Positions 25,548 to 33,779 of a stretch of DNA of 64,000 nucleotides are shown piece by piece; position 1 is the stretch's first letter, and every line of letters starts with the position of its first letter. A model generated the notes under the pieces. The model was not told the origin of the DNA, searched no databases, and saw only the letters and a program-made list of their open reading frames with translations. The stretch is from Pseudomonas mosselii (GTDB lineage: Bacteria > Pseudomonadota > Gammaproteobacteria > Pseudomonadales > Pseudomonadaceae), in contig NZ_CP081966.1 in the NCBI RefSeq assembly GCF_019823065.1, forward strand, positions 186,001 through 250,000. Reading direction: 5' to 3'. The translations under genes and the position numbers were made by a program.

Positions 25548-26485
25548 GCCGGAAGGATGCGCACCCACAACGCGGTGCGCCATTGCAGGCGCACCGGCCA
25601 GGTGTGGGCCAGGCTGCGCAGGGCATTGTCGGTGTCGTCGAGCTGGAACACCCCGGAAACACGCAGGCCGGCCACCGCCGGGTCGCAGCCGACCCAGCCT
25701 TCGCGCTGGCGGGCCAGGGTATCGGCCAGTTCGGCCAGGGGCATGTCGTTGGCGATCAGCAGGCCACGGGTCCAGGCCGAGCCCTGGGCCTGGGGATTGG
25801 CCAGGGGCTGCGCGCCATGGTGGTCGATGCGGTACTGCTCGCCGGCCTTGGCCAGTTGCTGGGCTCGCCCGGGCACCTGGATCGCGACCTGGCCCTGGTC
25901 GATGGCCAGGCGCGTGTTGCCGCGCGCCTGGCAGACATCGAACGCCGCGTCGAACGTCCACAGGCTGGCCTCGGCGCTGGTCACACACAGGGGGCGTTGC
26001 CGGGTGTCGCCCTGCACGCGGACATAGACCTGCCCTTCAAGCAGTTCGACCCGGCGTTCGGTCGCGCTGAAGCGCACGTTGACCGCGCTGCGGCTGTTGA
26101 GCTGCAGCTCGCTGCCATCGGCCAGCTGGACATGGCGGCGTTCTGCGGTATGGGTGCTGTAGTCGGCCAGGCTCAGGCGCCAGGGTGAGTGTTGCAGTGC
26201 CGTACCGCTGAGGCCCAGCCCCAGCAGGCCGAGGGTGAGCAGCTTGAGGGCCTGCCGGCGATCCGCCCGCTCGGGCGCCGTCAACGCACGCAGGGCAACG
26301 CCCTCGGGCAGCTCGCGGGCCTGGCTGAAGCAGGCCTGGGCTTCCTGTAGGGCCTGCCAGGTGGCTTCATGGCGCGGGTCGCTCTGGCGCCAGACCAGGC
26401 AGGCGGCACAGAGTGCCGGCGCATGCTGCGCCGACTCGAGCCTGACCAGCCAGCCGATGGCCTGGTCGAGCACGTCGTCGCTCAT
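25544..26485 (-). CDS. fecR: FecR-family anti-sigma factor/sigma regulator
   Basis: A 313-residue protein. The N-terminal cytoplasmic part binds the sigma factor, a single membrane helix lies near residues 80-97 (KLLTLGLLGLGLSGTAL) and the periplasmic FecR domain follows (VQLADGSELQLNSRSAVNVRF ... VELLEGQVYVRVQ). It relays the ferric-siderophore signal from the STN domain of the receptor to FecI. ATG 26485 overlaps the FecI stop (ATGA), so the two are translationally coupled. The frame remains open further upstream inside fecI, which is shadow sequence. Confidence 0.93.
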   Translation of the reverse strand: MSDDVLDQAIGWLVRLESAQHAPALCAACLVWRQSDPRHEATWQALQEAQACFSQARELPEGVALRALTAPERADRRQALKLLTLGLLGLGLSGTALQHSPWRLSLADYSTHTAERRHVQLADGSELQLNSRSAVNVRFSATERRVELLEGQVYVRVQGDTRQRPLCVTSAEASLWTFDAAFDVCQARGNTRLAIDQGQVAIQVPGRAQQLAKAGEQYRIDHHGAQPLANPQAQGSAWTRGLLIANDMPLAELADTLARQREGWVGCDPAVAGLRVSGVFQLDDTDNALRSLAHTWPVRLQWRTALWVRILPA

Positions 26486-27000
26486 GGTTCCAGCCTTGCC
26501 AGGTAGCAGTGGCGGATGGCCTTGACCATGTACTTCTCGACACTGCTCAGGCTGATCCCCAGGTGATGGGCGATTTCCTGGTAGCTCATGCCTTCCAGGC
26601 GCGACAGCAGGAAGGCCATGCGCACCTTCGCCGGCAGGCCATCGAGCATGGCGTCGATCTGCATCAGCGTCTGGAGCAGGATCAGCTGGCGCTCGGCCGA
26701 GGGCGCCTCGGGCTCCGGCAGGCTGGCCAGCGCCTGCAAGTACGCGATCTCCAGCTTGTGCCGGCGCTGGCGGTCGATCATCAATCCTTTGGCCACGCTG
26801 CTGAGCCAGGCCCGCGGTTGGCGCAGCGTCGGGATCAGCTCCGGCCGGCCGAGCAGTTGCACGAAGGTGTCGTGGGCCAGGTCGGCGGCGTTGTCGGCAT
26901 GTTGCAGGCGTCGCCGCAGCCAGCCCAGCAGCCAGGCGTGGTGATCCTGGTACAGCGCATCCATGGCCTGGCGCGGCGGCGGAAGTGAGGGTGAGGGCAC
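26482..27000 (-). CDS. fecI: FecI-type ECF sigma factor (iron-starvation sigma)
   Basis: A 172-residue ECF sigma-70 factor with region 2 (ALYQDHHAWLLGWLRRRLQH ... ADLAHDTFVQLL) and region 4 (LSRLEGMSYQEIAHHLGISL ... VEKYMVKAIRHC). The GTG at 27000 is chosen because AGGAG lies about 9 bases upstream; a TTG at 27018 would add six residues but overlaps that ribosome site. It forms an operon with fecR and probably directs transcription of the receptor gene. A Fur-box-like sequence lies 38 bases upstream. Confidence 0.92.
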   Translation of the reverse strand: MPSPSLPPPRQAMDALYQDHHAWLLGWLRRRLQHADNAADLAHDTFVQLLGRPELIPTLRQPRAWLSSVAKGLMIDRQRRHKLEIAYLQALASLPEPEAPSAERQLILLQTLMQIDAMLDGLPAKVRMAFLLSRLEGMSYQEIAHHLGISLSSVEKYMVKAIRHCYLARLEP

Positions 27001-27037
27001 GACGAGCCTCTCCTGCAAAAGGAATGAGCGAGATGCA

Positions 27038-27056
27038 GATGGGAATCGCTCTCAAT
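27038..27056 (-). promoter_or_regulatory. Candidate Fur box upstream of fecI
   Basis: On the minus strand the sequence reads ATTGAGAGCGATTCCCATC. Its core TGAGAGCGATTCCCA is close to the symmetric TGAGAA-N-GATTCTCA pattern of Pseudomonas Fur sites. Its position upstream of a fecI-type gene fits iron repression. Confidence 0.5.
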
Positions 27057-27100
27057 CCTACGGGGTTTGCAGTCGTGTGCTCAAGAGGTAGTCAGTCCTT

Positions 27101-27183
27101 TGTGGGCTTGTCCCGCGAGGCAATCACCGCGTTGCATGGCACCGGCATTGCCGGTGTTCGCGGGGTAAGCCCGCTCCCACGTG
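27101..27183. repeat. REP-like pair enclosing a CACCGGCA-TT-GCCGGTG hairpin
   Basis: A degraded unit GTGGGCTTGTCCCGCGA and the inverted GCGGGGTAAGCCCGCTCCCAC enclose a perfect short hairpin near 27140-27156. It fills most of the spacer between fecI and the DUF2493 gene. Confidence 0.65.
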
Positions 27184-27225
27184 TACAGTCCTGGCCCCCA
27201 GAGCGAGAGGGTGCCGATCGTCAGG

Positions 27226-27585
27226 TCAGTGTGACCGTGGCTGCCTGCCACAGATCACCGGAATCCCCGAACCCCGCGCCCGTGCCAGCAGCTCCTCGGT
27301 ATCGTCCCCGCCCGGCAGCGCCAGCACCAGGTCGGGCCGGCTGTCGCGCAGCATGAAGACGTTGCGCAGGCGCTCGGCCAGCTTGCCGTGCAGCTGCCAG
27401 TTGGGCGGGTAGCGCACGATGTCGGCGCCCTGTTCGCGGGCCCAGCCTTCGATCTCGCCACCCAGGTGCTGGCTGCCGCCGTGGATCAGCACCCGGATCG
27501 GTTGCTGGCGCTGGAGGGCGTCCAGCGCCTGGCGGCAGCGTTGGCTGTCGGCGTAGTTGCGCCCCGCGCAGATCAGTACGCGCAT
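27226..27585 (-). CDS. DUF2493/SLOG-domain nucleotide-binding protein (YspA cpYpsA-related)
   Basis: A 119-residue protein with a Rossmann-like SLOG fold: first strand MRVLICAGRNYAD, then VLIHGGSQHLGGEIEGWA and LVLALPGGDDTEELLARA. The SLOG superfamily binds nucleotides or nucleotide-derived signals; DUF2493 members are also seen in defence and mobile contexts. ATG 27585 is preferred (GAGGGGG site), with a GTG two codons earlier as the alternative. The gene starts 10 bases after the mgtA stop codon on the same strand, so the two are very likely one transcript. Function is unknown; a signal or regulatory role connected with Mg2+ status is only a hypothesis. Confidence 0.85.
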   Translation of the reverse strand: MRVLICAGRNYADSQRCRQALDALQRQQPIRVLIHGGSQHLGGEIEGWAREQGADIVRYPPNWQLHGKLAERLRNVFMLRDSRPDLVLALPGGDDTEELLARARGSGIPVICGRQPRSH

Positions 27586-27595
27586 GCTCACCCCC

Positions 27596-30307
27596 TCAGA
27601 ACCACTGGCCGAAGCGGCGGATGTACAGGGTCTTCATGCCCTGGGCCACCAGGCAGTAGCCCAGCAGGGTGGCGGCCAGCCACGGGAAGTATTCCCACGG
27701 CAGTGGCACCAGCCCGACCATCGCCCCCAGCGGCGAGAACGGGATGTAGATGCCCAGGCACATGACCAGGCCGGTGGCCAGGATCACCGGCAGCGCCGCG
27801 GTGCTCTGGAAGAACGGCACCTTGCGGGTGCGCAGCATGTGCACCACCAGCGTTTGCGACAGCAACCCCTCGATGAACCAGCCGGACTGGAACAGCGCCT
27901 GCATTTCCACGCTGTTGGCGGCGAACACGTACCACATCAGGGCAAAGGTGGTGATGTCGAAAATCGACGAAGTGGGGCCGATCCACAGCATGAAACGACC
28001 GATGTTGCGAGCATCCCACTTGCGTGGCTCACGCAGGAATTCCTTGTCCATGCGATCCCACGGTAGCGACAGCTGGGAGAAGTCGTACATCAGGTTCTGC
28101 AGCAGCAGGTGGATCGCCAGCATCGGCATGAACGGGATGAACGCGCTGGCCACCAGCACCGAGAACACGTTGCCGAAGTTGGAGCTGGCGGTCATGCACA
28201 GGTACTTCATGATGTTGCCGAAGGTTTCGCGGCCCTTGAGCACGCCTTCTTCCAGCACCATCAGGCTCTTTTCCAGAAGGATGATGTCGGCCGACTCCTT
28301 GGCAATGTCGGTGCCGCTGTCCACCGAGATGCCCACGTCGGCATCGCGCAGCGCCGGGGCGTCGTTGATGCCGTCGCCGAGGAAGCCCACGGTGTGGCCG
28401 TTGGCCTGCAGCGCCTTGAGCACCCGCGATTTCTGCAACGGAGTGAGCTTGGCGAACACCGTGCGCTCTTCGACCAGCGCCTTGAGCTGGATGTCGTCCA
28501 GGCGCTCGATGTCCTGGCCGAGCAGCGGCTGGCCGGGTTCCAGGCCCACTTCGCGGCAGACCTTGCAGGTGACCACCGGGTTATCGCCGGTCAGCACCTT
28601 GACCTTCACCCCCATCTCGCGCAGGGCAGCGATGGCCGGGCCGGCGGTTTCCTTGGGCGGATCGAGGAAGGTCAGGAAGCCGCGTATCACCAGCTCGCGC
28701 TCGTCATCGGTGTGGTACTGGGGCTTGCCGGCGGCGGCCGGAATGTCGCGGGTGCCGACCAGCAGCACGCGAAAACCGTCCTGGTTGTAGGCGCTCGCGG
28801 TGGCCAGCAGCTGCTGGCGTCGCCTGGCGTCCAGGGCGACCCGCTGGCCGGCTTCTTCCACATGGGTGGCGATGGCCAGCATTTCCTCGACGGCGCCCTT
28901 GCTCACCAGCAAATGATCGCCCAGGGCATCCTGGACGATAACCGACAGGCGCCGGCGGATGAAGTCGAAGGGCAGCTCGTCGACCTTGGCGTAGGCATAG
29001 GGTGGTTGGAAACCCTGGTCTGCGCCGGCAAAACGCAGCACGGCCTGGTCCATCAGGTTCTTCACGCCGCTCTGGTGGTGGCTGTTGAGCCAGGCCAGTT
29101 CCAGCAGGCGCGGGTCCTTGTGGCCGCTGGGGTCGACGTGGTGCTCGAGGATGATGCGGTCCTGGGTCAGGGTGCCGGTCTTGTCGGTGCACAGCACGTC
29201 CATCGAACCGAAGTTCTGGATGGCGTTCAGGCGCTTGACCACCACCTTGCGCCGGGCCATGGCCACGGCGCCCTTGGCCAGGTTGGCGCTGACGATCATC
29301 GGCAGCATTTCCGGGGTCAGGCCCACGGCCACGGCCAGGGCGAACAGGAAGGCGTCGCTCCAGTCGCCCTTGACCACGCCGTTGAGCATGAACACCACTG
29401 GCACCATCACCAGCATCAAGCGGATCAACAGGCGGCTGACGCTGTTCACCCCGCGGTCGAAGGCGGTCTGGCTGCGCGAGCCGACGATGGCCTTGGCCAG
29501 CGAACCGAAGTAGGTGCGCTTGCCGGTGGCCACCACCACGGCGCGGGCGCGGCCGCTGACCACGTTGGTACCCATGAAGCCGATGTTGGGCAGATCCAGC
29601 AGGCCGCTTTCATCGTTGGCGTTGTCGGCTGCGGACTTCTGCGCGACGTGACCGAGGGTGTCGTACTTCTCCACCGGCAGCGCTTCGCCAGTCAGCACGG
29701 CCTGGCTGATGAACAGGTCGCGGGACTCGATCAGGCGGATATCGGCGGGGATCATGTCGCCGGCGGCCAGTTGCACGATATCGCCGGCCACCAGTTCGTT
29801 CATCGGCACTTCGCGCAGGCGCGCCGGCTGGTCGTGGCGCTCGCGGCGCAGCACGGTGGCGGTGGTGCGGACCATGGCCTTGAGCGCATCGGCAGCCTTG
29901 CCCGAGCGGTACTCCTGCCAGAAGCGCAGCAGGCTGCTGAGGCTGACCATGGTCATGATGATGATGACCTTGGTCAGGTCCGCTTCTTCCAGGTCGCCTG
30001 CGCGTACCGGCAGCCAGTAGTCGGTGACGAAGCTGATGCCGGCGAGGGTGAGCAGCACGTAGATGAAGGGGTTGTGCAGGGCCTTGAGCAGTTGCACCAG
30101 GGCCGGTTGCGGCTTGTCATGGGCAACCTGGTTGGCGCCGTCGCGCTGCAGGCGCTTGGCGGCTTCGTGCTCAGTCAGGCCCAGCTCGCTGGCGTCGAGG
30201 TTGGCCAGGGTCACGGCCAGGCCGTTGCGTGCCTCGCGGGCGGCGCGCATCGACAGGCGGGCATCGTCGCCGGCTTTGCTGCGGGTGTTGCGGTCTTTTA
30301 CGGTCAT
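27596..30307 (-). CDS. mgtA: Mg2+-importing P-type ATPase
   Basis: A 903-residue P-type ATPase of the P3B (MgtA/MgtB) class. The phosphorylation site DKTGTLTQDR, the hinge GDGINDAPALRDADVGISVD and the TGDNP motif are intact, and the C-terminal helices are consistent with ten membrane spans. It imports Mg2+ under limitation. The ATG at 30307 is set by AGGAG nine bases upstream; the in-frame extension to 30343 lacks family sequence. The ribosome site lies inside a perfect hairpin, and a candidate leader peptide lies about 335 bases upstream, so expression may be controlled after transcription starts, as for enterobacterial mgtA. The DUF2493 gene follows directly. Confidence 0.95.
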   Translation of the reverse strand: MTVKDRNTRSKAGDDARLSMRAAREARNGLAVTLANLDASELGLTEHEAAKRLQRDGANQVAHDKPQPALVQLLKALHNPFIYVLLTLAGISFVTDYWLPVRAGDLEEADLTKVIIIMTMVSLSSLLRFWQEYRSGKAADALKAMVRTTATVLRRERHDQPARLREVPMNELVAGDIVQLAAGDMIPADIRLIESRDLFISQAVLTGEALPVEKYDTLGHVAQKSAADNANDESGLLDLPNIGFMGTNVVSGRARAVVVATGKRTYFGSLAKAIVGSRSQTAFDRGVNSVSRLLIRLMLVMVPVVFMLNGVVKGDWSDAFLFALAVAVGLTPEMLPMIVSANLAKGAVAMARRKVVVKRLNAIQNFGSMDVLCTDKTGTLTQDRIILEHHVDPSGHKDPRLLELAWLNSHHQSGVKNLMDQAVLRFAGADQGFQPPYAYAKVDELPFDFIRRRLSVIVQDALGDHLLVSKGAVEEMLAIATHVEEAGQRVALDARRRQQLLATASAYNQDGFRVLLVGTRDIPAAAGKPQYHTDDERELVIRGFLTFLDPPKETAGPAIAALREMGVKVKVLTGDNPVVTCKVCREVGLEPGQPLLGQDIERLDDIQLKALVEERTVFAKLTPLQKSRVLKALQANGHTVGFLGDGINDAPALRDADVGISVDSGTDIAKESADIILLEKSLMVLEEGVLKGRETFGNIMKYLCMTASSNFGNVFSVLVASAFIPFMPMLAIHLLLQNLMYDFSQLSLPWDRMDKEFLREPRKWDARNIGRFMLWIGPTSSIFDITTFALMWYVFAANSVEMQALFQSGWFIEGLLSQTLVVHMLRTRKVPFFQSTAALPVILATGLVMCLGIYIPFSPLGAMVGLVPLPWEYFPWLAATLLGYCLVAQGMKTLYIRRFGQWF

Positions 30308-30641
30308 TTGGCTGTGCTCCTGCCGCAGGAGGCGGCACGACACACAGTCGACTCACGGTAGGGAAGGTGAGTGAACGTGTCCCGTGTCGCAATGATTCAA
30401 ACAATGAAAAACGTGGTTTTTCCGACGTTTACGTGTTCGCTGGCGAATGCCGGAAATTAGATCGGCAGCGAACTTTCGACTGGCTGATTCCATGGTCGGT
30501 TAATTCCTTTGCTAAATGGCGGGCAATAGAACGCCAACAAACTTTAATTATTTAAAGTTCGGAAGTTTCTGACGATCTATATGGCGTCAGTTCAGCGAAC
30601 GGACAGCATCGCGCGCGTCACTGAAGGCAGTAACGGGCGCG
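30308..30641 (-). promoter_or_regulatory. Long mgtA 5' leader region (non-coding)
   Basis: 334 bases without a convincing gene between the candidate leader peptide and mgtA. It contains an AACTTTAA-N4-TTAAAGTT palindrome (30539-30558), a C+T/A-rich middle, and the hairpin that covers the mgtA ribosome site (30317-30331). The length resembles the regulated leaders of enterobacterial mgtA genes, which respond to Mg2+ and to translation of a leader peptide. No promoter is assigned with confidence. Confidence 0.5.
30317..30331 (-). promoter_or_regulatory. Hairpin sequestering the mgtA ribosome binding site
   Basis: On the minus strand the sequence is CTCCTG-CGG-CAGGAG, a perfect 6-base stem whose right arm is the AGGAG site 9 bases before the mgtA ATG. 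Flanking GTGC and GCAC (GTGCCGCC...GAGCAC) allow a longer alternative. Folding would block ribosome access. Confidence 0.6.
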
Positions 30642-30642
30642 C
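30611..30642 (-). promoter_or_regulatory. Stem-loop directly after the candidate mgtA leader peptide
   Basis: Outer arms GCGCGC/GCGCGC and inner arms ACTG/CAGT around a CCTT loop. The hairpin starts at the leader stop codon, so a ribosome finishing or stalling in the leader could affect its formation. No T-run follows, so it is not a simple terminator. Confidence 0.45.
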
Positions 30643-30752
30643 TATCGACTGGGCGGTTCCAGGGACGAGGACAGGCCCCAGCCGAGGACAGGACGGTGCG
30701 GGGCCTTGGGCACACAGGTGCGCAGGCGAGGGGTGGCGATATCGAGGTTCAT
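30642..30752 (-). CDS. Candidate 36-residue leader peptide upstream of mgtA
   Basis: The ATG at 30752 follows a strong GGAGG site by 8 bases. The ORF has 36 codons and ends in TAG, beginning MNLDIATPRLRTCVPKAPHR and ending SSLEPPSR. It has six prolines, including a Pro-Pro pair. Known mgtA leaders in enterobacteria encode proline-rich peptides (MgtL, MgtP) whose translation responds to Mg2+ and proline-tRNA supply, so position, strand, ribosome site and composition point to an analogous element. Homology to those peptides is not visible. It could instead be a spurious ORF, and a competing 71-codon plus-strand ORF (30696-30911) overlaps it but lacks a comparable ribosome site. Confidence 0.5.
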   Translation of the reverse strand: MNLDIATPRLRTCVPKAPHRPVLGWGLSSSLEPPSR

Positions 30753-31057
30753 GAGCTTGCCTCCGACCGGGCGGGCACCCGGGGCGGCAAGCTACGGCGG
30801 AGCAACAGGCTCTGGCGCGGCTTGCCCGACCTAGGGGCGGGCCCGGAGTTCCGGTTCAAGTGCCTGGCGGCCAAAGGCTGCCAGACAGCGACTAGATACT
30901 GTGTCCATTGAATTCTTCGTGAGTTGAAATAAAGGCCCGCTTTTCGGGGCGGGTGAACTTTATGCAAAGCATAGCGGGGAAGTCAACCGGGAAGGCGTAA
31001 CTTAAATATGTTTCATCTGCTGGGCGGGGAATTAATGCAATACCTTGCGCAAGTGTT
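30753..31057. other. Intergenic region upstream of the mgtA leader, no gene seen
   Basis: About 300 bases that probably carry the mgtA promoter. It contains TATGC-AAA-GCATA (30961-30973) and CCCGC-N7-GCGGG (about 30930-30948) palindromes. I see no tRNA, no convincing ORF and no clear -35/-10 pair that I would assign. Confidence 0.4.
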
Positions 31058-31102
31058 ATCGCAGGGCAAGCCCGCTCCTGCCTGGTCAAGGCAGAAGCGG
31101 GC
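31058..31102. repeat. REP-like palindrome
   Basis: ATCGCAGGGCAAGCCCGCTC followed by a short inverted CTGCCTGGTCAAGGCAG element and GAAGCGGGC. It is the second REP type in degraded form, directly after the TOBE gene stop codon. Confidence 0.65.
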
Positions 31103-31108
31103 ATTCGA

Positions 31109-31321
31109 TCAAGGCTTGGCGCCCAGGATGATGTGCGAGGCCTTGACCAGCGCCACGGCCTGCTTGCCGACGTTGATGTTGAGGTTGTGCAGGCTGGCCA
31201 TGGTGACCACCGCGACCAGCTTCTCGCCGCCGCCCAGGGTCAGTTCGACCTCGGCATTCACCGCGCCTGGCTTGATGGCGCTGACCGAACCTTCAAAGAC
31301 ATTCCGGGCACTGACTTTCAT
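31109..31321 (-). CDS. TOBE-domain (molybdate/molybdopterin-binding, Mop-like) protein
   Basis: A 70-residue single-domain protein (MKVSARNVFEGSVSAIKPGA ... VELTLGGGEKLVAVVT). Proteins of this kind (Mop, ModG-like) assemble into oligomers that bind molybdate or tungstate in the cytoplasm and probably buffer the supply for molybdenum cofactor synthesis. ATG 31321 has GGGAG 9 bases upstream. The gene lies 24 bases downstream of ubiK on the same strand; no molybdate transport gene is nearby. Confidence 0.9.
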   Translation of the reverse strand: MKVSARNVFEGSVSAIKPGAVNAEVELTLGGGEKLVAVVTMASLHNLNINVGKQAVALVKASHIILGAKP

Positions 31322-31345
31322 GGCTAACACTCCCTGTATCGATTG

Positions 31346-31609
31346 TTAGTCTGCGGCGGGCGGCGCCATCCGTGCTTCCAGCTCGGCAACCTGCTTTTCC
31401 AGGGCCTCCAGGCGGGCGCGGGTGCGGGCCAGCACCACCATCTGGCTGTCGAACTCCTCGCGGCTGACCAGGTCGAGCTTGCTGAAGGCACCCTGCATCA
31501 GCACCTTGAACTGGCTTTCCAGTTCGGCGCGGGGCGCGGCGGTGTCACCGCTGAACAGGCGCGAGGCCTGGTCGCTCAGGGCATCGAGGAAGGCTTTGGG
31601 CGCGAGCAT
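31346..31609 (-). CDS. ubiK: Ubiquinone biosynthesis accessory factor
   Basis: An 87-residue acidic, helical protein of the BMFP/UbiK (YqiC) family: MLAPKAFLDALSDQASRLF, and a C-terminal coiled coil with DLVSREEFDSQMVVLARTRA and LEALEKQVAELEAR. UbiK helps aerobic ubiquinone synthesis together with UbiJ in the Ubi complex. The ATG at 31609 has no strong ribosome site; the extension to 31699 has no family sequence. It is divergent from glnK, as in many pseudomonads. Confidence 0.9.
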   Translation of the reverse strand: MLAPKAFLDALSDQASRLFSGDTAAPRAELESQFKVLMQGAFSKLDLVSREEFDSQMVVLARTRARLEALEKQVAELEARMAPPAAD

Positions 31610-31625
31610 GTCTGGTATACGCTGA

Positions 31626-32354
<729 letters not shown>

Positions 32355-32401
32355 GCGCCAAACCAAGCCTCACCAAACCCAACGCCCCAGGAGAAAACAA
32401 C

Positions 32402-33736
32402 ATGACTCTGCGCAAGATCGCAGGGCTAGGAGCCCTATTGTCCCTCGTAATGCCAGGGCTGGCCCTGGCCGAGGAAACTGCCGCCCCCGTGCTGAACTCC
32501 GGCGACACCGCCTGGATGCTCACCTCGACGGCACTGGTCCTGTTCATGACCATCCCGGGCCTGGCCCTGTTCTACGGCGGCATGGTGCGCTCGAAGAACG
32601 TGCTGTCGGTGATGATGCAGTGTTTCGCCATCACCGGGTTGATCAGCATCCTGTGGGTCATCTACGGCTACAGCCTGGCTTTCGATACCGCTGGTATGGA
32701 AAAGGGCGTGCTCAACTTCAATTCCTTCATCGGTGGCTTCTCCAAGGCCTTCCTCAACGGCGTCACGCCGTCGGGCCTGACCTCGGCCACCGCGCTGTTC
32801 CCCGAGGCGGTGTTCATCACCTTCCAGATGACCTTCGCCATCATCACCCCGGCGCTGATCGTCGGTGCCTTCGCCGAGCGCATGAAGTTCTCGGCAATGC
32901 TGATCTTCATGGGCGTGTGGTTCACCCTGGTCTATGCGCCGATCGCGCACATGGTCTGGAGCGGTGACGGCGCGCTGATGTGGGACTGGGGCGTGCTGGA
33001 CTTCGCCGGCGGCACCGTGGTGCACATCAACGCCGGTATCGCCGGCCTGGTCTGCTGCCTGGTGCTGGGCAAGCGCAAGGGCTACCCGACCACGCCGATG
33101 GCCCCCCACAACCTGGGCTACACCCTGATGGGCGCGGCCATGCTGTGGATCGGCTGGTTCGGCTTCAACGCAGGTTCCGCCGCCGCGGCCAACGGTACCG
33201 CCGGCATGGCCATGCTGGTGACCCAGATCGCCACCGCCGCCGCCGCCCTGGGCTGGATGTTCGCCGAGTGGATCTTCCACGGCAAGCCAAGCGCACTGGG
33301 CATTGCCTCGGGCGTGGTCGCCGGCCTGGTCGCCATCACCCCGGCCGCCGGCACTGTCGGGCCGATGGGCGCCCTGGTGATCGGCCTGGTGTCCGGCGTG
33401 GTCTGCTACTTCTGCGCCACCAGCCTCAAGCGCAAGCTGGGCTATGACGACTCCCTGGACGCCTTCGGCGTGCACGGCATCGGCGGCATCATCGGTGCAC
33501 TGCTCACCGGCGTGTTCGCGGCACCTGCCCTGGGCGGCTTCGGCGCGGTCACCGACATCGCCGCGCAGTTCTGGATCCAGGCCAAGGGCGTGATCTTCAC
33601 CGTGGTCTACACCGCCATCGTCACCTACGTGATCCTCAAGGTCCTCGACCTGGTGATGGGCCTGCGGGTCAGCGAAGAAGAAGAGTCGGTCGGTCTCGAC
33701 CTGGCTCAACACAACGAGCGCGGCTACAACCTGTAA
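32402..33736 (+). CDS. amtB: Ammonium transporter
   Basis: A 444-residue Amt-family channel with a cleavable signal peptide (MTLRKIAGLGALLSLVMPGLALA) and eleven membrane helices. The pore residues are visible: the twin histidines in VVHINAG and FGVHGIGG. The cytoplasmic C-terminus is the type that interacts with GlnK. AGGAG lies 8 bases before the ATG. It forms an operon with glnK and ends at a strong intrinsic terminator (33756-33779). Confidence 0.97.
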   Translation: MTLRKIAGLGALLSLVMPGLALAEETAAPVLNSGDTAWMLTSTALVLFMTIPGLALFYGGMVRSKNVLSVMMQCFAITGLISILWVIYGYSLAFDTAGMEKGVLNFNSFIGGFSKAFLNGVTPSGLTSATALFPEAVFITFQMTFAIITPALIVGAFAERMKFSAMLIFMGVWFTLVYAPIAHMVWSGDGALMWDWGVLDFAGGTVVHINAGIAGLVCCLVLGKRKGYPTTPMAPHNLGYTLMGAAMLWIGWFGFNAGSAAAANGTAGMAMLVTQIATAAAALGWMFAEWIFHGKPSALGIASGVVAGLVAITPAAGTVGPMGALVIGLVSGVVCYFCATSLKRKLGYDDSLDAFGVHGIGGIIGALLTGVFAAPALGGFGAVTDIAAQFWIQAKGVIFTVVYTAIVTYVILKVLDLVMGLRVSEEEESVGLDLAQHNERGYNL

Positions 33737-33755
33737 CCGCGATGCTGGAAAACTT

Positions 33756-33779
33756 GCCCGGTTCGCCGGGCATTTTTTT
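33756..33779 (+). terminator. Intrinsic terminator of glnK-amtB
   Basis: Perfect stem GCCCGG-TTCG-CCGGGC with a stable TTCG tetraloop, followed by ATTTTTTT. It starts 19 bases after the amtB stop codon. Confidence 0.92.

Noticed and set aside
28109..30361. 750-codon open frame antisense to mgtA
   Set aside because: It mirrors the P-type ATPase coding bias (His/Gln/Ala-rich) and has no ribosome site or known domain.
30171..30404. TTG-started ORF (MFESLRHGTRSLTF...) overlapping the mgtA start as a second leader peptide
   Set aside because: It has a weak start codon without ribosome site and runs far into mgtA in another frame, so it was not listed, although it contains a proline run.
30696..30911. 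71-codon plus-strand ORF in the mgtA upstream region
   Set aside because: No ribosome site, no similarity to a protein family, and it overlaps the better supported minus-strand leader ORF.
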